Source of the DNA: Aeromonas popoffii
GTDB taxonomy: Bacteria > Pseudomonadota > Gammaproteobacteria > Enterobacterales > Aeromonadaceae
Assembly (NCBI RefSeq): GCF_000820025.1
Contig: NZ_CDBI01000103.1
Location: 1 to 64,000, forward strand
Direction of reading: 5' to 3'
Length of the DNA: 64,000 nt
The notes under the pieces were generated by a model. That model was not told the DNA's origin. It searched no databases and was given only the letters and a program-made list of their open reading frames with translations. The first letter of the stretch is position 1, and each line of letters begins with the position of its first letter. Shown in pieces: positions 63,801 to 64,000 of this stretch. Made by a program: the position numbers and the translations under genes.

Positions 63801-64000
63801 TATAAACTGAGAGAGTGCATTACCAATATCATTGATGTATCTTACAGTGATGATGAAAAAAAATGCGTGCTGATTTCAGATAATAGCGTTTTCCTTGAGA
63901 ACTTGTTTTGGAGTGAAAATAGAACTGGCGATAGAGACTCTTATATAAGCTCTGGTGCTTCAGTTAAAGCATCACTAGGTTTTTTGAAGACAGTATGTGA
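57885..64000 (+). CDS. giant nuclease-STAND NTPase, Avs-like defence protein (3' end outside window)
   Basis: ATG at 57885 opens a frame with no stop to the window edge, at least 2038 codons, checked through every line. Residues 1-110 look like a PD-(D/E)XK/DUF4297 nuclease: Glu42, Asp56 in VIDLAEY, and YFQLKHS with Gln74 and Lys76. A P-loop NTPase follows: Walker A ANGGVGKS (274-281), Walker B LVLIFDAAD (373-381), FTCRPER (Arg415) and LTGGNP (463-468), all typical of STAND ATPases. The remaining 1500 or more residues are helix-rich, then mixed. In Avs proteins such a region senses phage terminase or portal. GC is far lower than that of the backbone. Avs3-like is the closest match I can name; a novel branch is possible. 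Confidence 0.82.
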   Translation, partial: MKANSDLIHYSRAGDIFHYRWAVKRCLHLLDFNTDLEYLTIEGSQEHSLSGECVIDLAEYRKNLEGEQQVEYFQLKHSTVQVDNPFTLSKLKETIEGFSKRFVDLISSKRKISVVKFTVVTNRIISSTFKNNIVKISSGNIPSGNFIKTLEKYTNLKGHELIRFCKCLQFCDSEGNYNQQKYDIHKELYRLSVSRNVLDREKLLVAKIWGKIEPGKDNVITREDMLEAFDVISFDDFFPAPPLFEPVSHYIARNEQTNIATSIKNAKTHTIITANGGVGKSILSSNISVEFNEPSIVVAYDCFGNGSYRRTSAKRHEVKYALSQIINMLAKDGLCDQIIPSRNEPDEYWIKAFLNRIRDACSVLSSQDEEAILVLIFDAADNAEMAAEEQGGTCFSNQLLKEVVPGNCRLVFTCRPERLDLLDPPYSVNIIKLSPFSNEETLENLRVKYAYATIEQATEFNRLTGGNPRVQSNAMSLQMTSLDHLLLSFNSRLLTVEDLIERQLEESIIRIKNDFPINYRESIDNICTGLAVLPPFVPIAVLAKAANVSVDSVKSFIADLGHPLWQIDDTVQFRDEPTEKWFQDNYIATPDKIYSFVNLIKPLSKEFSYVSESLPLLLLKSEQLDELVELALSDSFLPSISVFDNKQIKVQRLQYAFKAALKNNKICEAIKLALIAGEEIAGNDRQIDILANNIDLASLFLSSDRKQELAHRKEMRGNWDGSETIFSASLLSTVAGFSGEAYSYYRSAVHWLNRYFERRDEAKEHEDRFNEKLEDIEIVELAFVKYRVRGWRECVDFLLSWNPSSCIYNITSKFIERLIDNKDFEKISEMANYGKNDPSFILAITSELNKVGKAPPRNCLVRCLNQIINPCSRLEKPSDYFQHSGATVGSYLSFFEACLIHQLPKSNIRKGIDYYFDFPMLYRISDVHQYDRARESVLRYLSIRAVLENDFDLFFENYIPKKWLDGKASRENKKELDRAKEFVEKLLPWYMVRAKILSGTTLNLNEEHTLATKLSSKVGRAHYYEHDPIPYEVSKIRFENILFCKDGYIEELNDFTQAYHNDEVKVLLIDNLYILRACCRSDKLFELSDFIEKECCFSLKNYDYDESPESRAEQFIKLSRAVLSVSLNDAAFYFDEALNKASDFGDEGVVRWEALSAIAKRSSISGSSNPELAHRYMRCAEMIGDSVNKEKHWNRYDAISTCFQLSPESTFSILSRWKDRSVSWHERHIVALANSTINSNVTSPASLWSLSFFSWDHGRYDFLQKCLEKETSKINQQKMLNSYVKGLRAQGYLGDKWCRVNDLASQYNLECLNKEINRLIELSSKANPPGSVLVGHGKEAGFENGHWEELYGGFELLTNIGFSSAFECYKNQPYPKRQSMFWIGCYKKVTPRNASSFLEIISQCETLDFHDLREAFEQIPSAWRDKVSLGHSWNNIIYYIASRYPTRFTTIYERGYFINAFILNESTHEYIKNGILNGFSSSVDIESASALFGFVHYSSNELDEGDALILIDFGLSRLEVYLEDDYADGCWDECMKVSESIPHALVSYIYANLGSPKSEERWKAVHAVLELYTLNCQQEIKLLIDLYNSGLLPSYVPKGYVFYDLHAKLYLLVALTRCASECPILLIDYYYTFYATACNKKQGFLIRFYAKQICLYLYRVKMDLFSEDDIDQLHKACLPQYHSIEENKYLHRIDSPWHKSGELGLLPELRFSYDFDRYWFEPLGRVFGISEVQVEDLARHVLFNDWKLSFDSSHIPDSRSALWKSYRLSSDTFSSHGCYPKIDSYGFYVSYHLMFEVASRLLARMPVVEHKGCDISCWDEWLKRHLILNKNHMLLAELRDPIPIVRPSWFQEKYSEGWPWQIVETDFIDSLVLVDGLTTWLNVEGCWNEYRDGKNEHVSFSSVLVPKGLGQSLLHTSLSVEDCIGECDLYNFCEFDDRDESKFYCKEWLFSSDRDNDIESKDPYAGEISDRPYKLRECITNIIDVSYSDDEKKCVLISDNSVFLENLFWSENRTGDRDSYISSGASVKASLGFLKTVC

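Noticed and set aside
63998-64000. TGA at the last three bases as the stop of the giant gene
   Set aside because: It is not in frame; codons of the gene start at positions divisible by three, so the frame is still open at the edge.

Overview
The window reads as a chromosomal segment of an Aeromonas-like gammaproteobacterium. This is inferred from gene content and order and from the high-GC backbone; no database could be searched. It opens with the last bases of a 5S rRNA gene and a tRNA-Asp, i.e. the tail of an rrn operon. It closes inside a very large AT-rich gene that runs off the right edge.

Layout. 0.3-2.3 kb: a cupin protein and a purine permease (ghxP) behind a PurR-type box. 2.3-8.2 kb: a complete PEP-dependent dihydroxyacetone/glycerol module (dhaK, dhaL, a two-domain dhaM, gldA, and dhaR on the opposite strand). 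8.2-9.5 kb: an AT-rich accessory gene (cold-shock domain plus CFI-box) whose stop codon lies in a MITE-like element. 9.6-15.1 kb: YdiK, a Nudix-PAP2 fusion, small membrane and periplasmic proteins and a repeat-bearing lipoprotein. 15.16-15.64 kb: a 35-codon Arg-rich gene and a 165-bp tandem repeat made from its 3' half and terminator. 15.7-22.7 kb: catalase, a YhhY-like acetyltransferase, an AraC-GyrI regulator, a DMT transporter, a DUF2214 protein, a diguanylate cyclase and a HAD phosphatase. 22.7-28.5 kb: a phosphonate-type ABC transporter operon with a phosphodiesterase-like enzyme and a divergent GntR/UTRA regulator. 28.5-32.4 kb: an XRE regulator, then yhaJ with yhaK (pirin) and yqjF (DoxX). 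32.6-41.7 kb: recC-recB-recD with overlapping junctions. 41.8-43.1 kb: an AT-rich membrane/coiled-coil gene followed by four kinds of short repeat. 43.1-52.5 kb: an acetyltransferase, two more GGDEF proteins, a Spy-like protein, an OmpR/EnvZ-type two-component pair and a CirA/IrgA-type TonB receptor behind a Fur box. 52.6-55.3 kb: a cold-shock protein, a small basic protein, a CDF metal transporter and a 40-residue Lys-rich protein.

The right end (about 55.6 kb onward) is an accessory island. It starts beside a truncated periplasmic-binding-protein gene. It carries three antitoxin-type genes of three families (Phd/YefM, HigA-like, Xre/DUF2384) with no intact toxin, a field of iteron-like repeats, and then an open reading frame of at least 2038 codons. 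That product has a PD-(D/E)XK-like N-terminus, a STAND/P-loop NTPase core (Walker A, Walker B, Arg and GNP motifs) and a very long C-terminal region. This is the architecture of Avs-type antiphage sensors, most like Avs3. It is the best candidate in the window for an exciting defence system, and its gene and any partner continue beyond the right edge.
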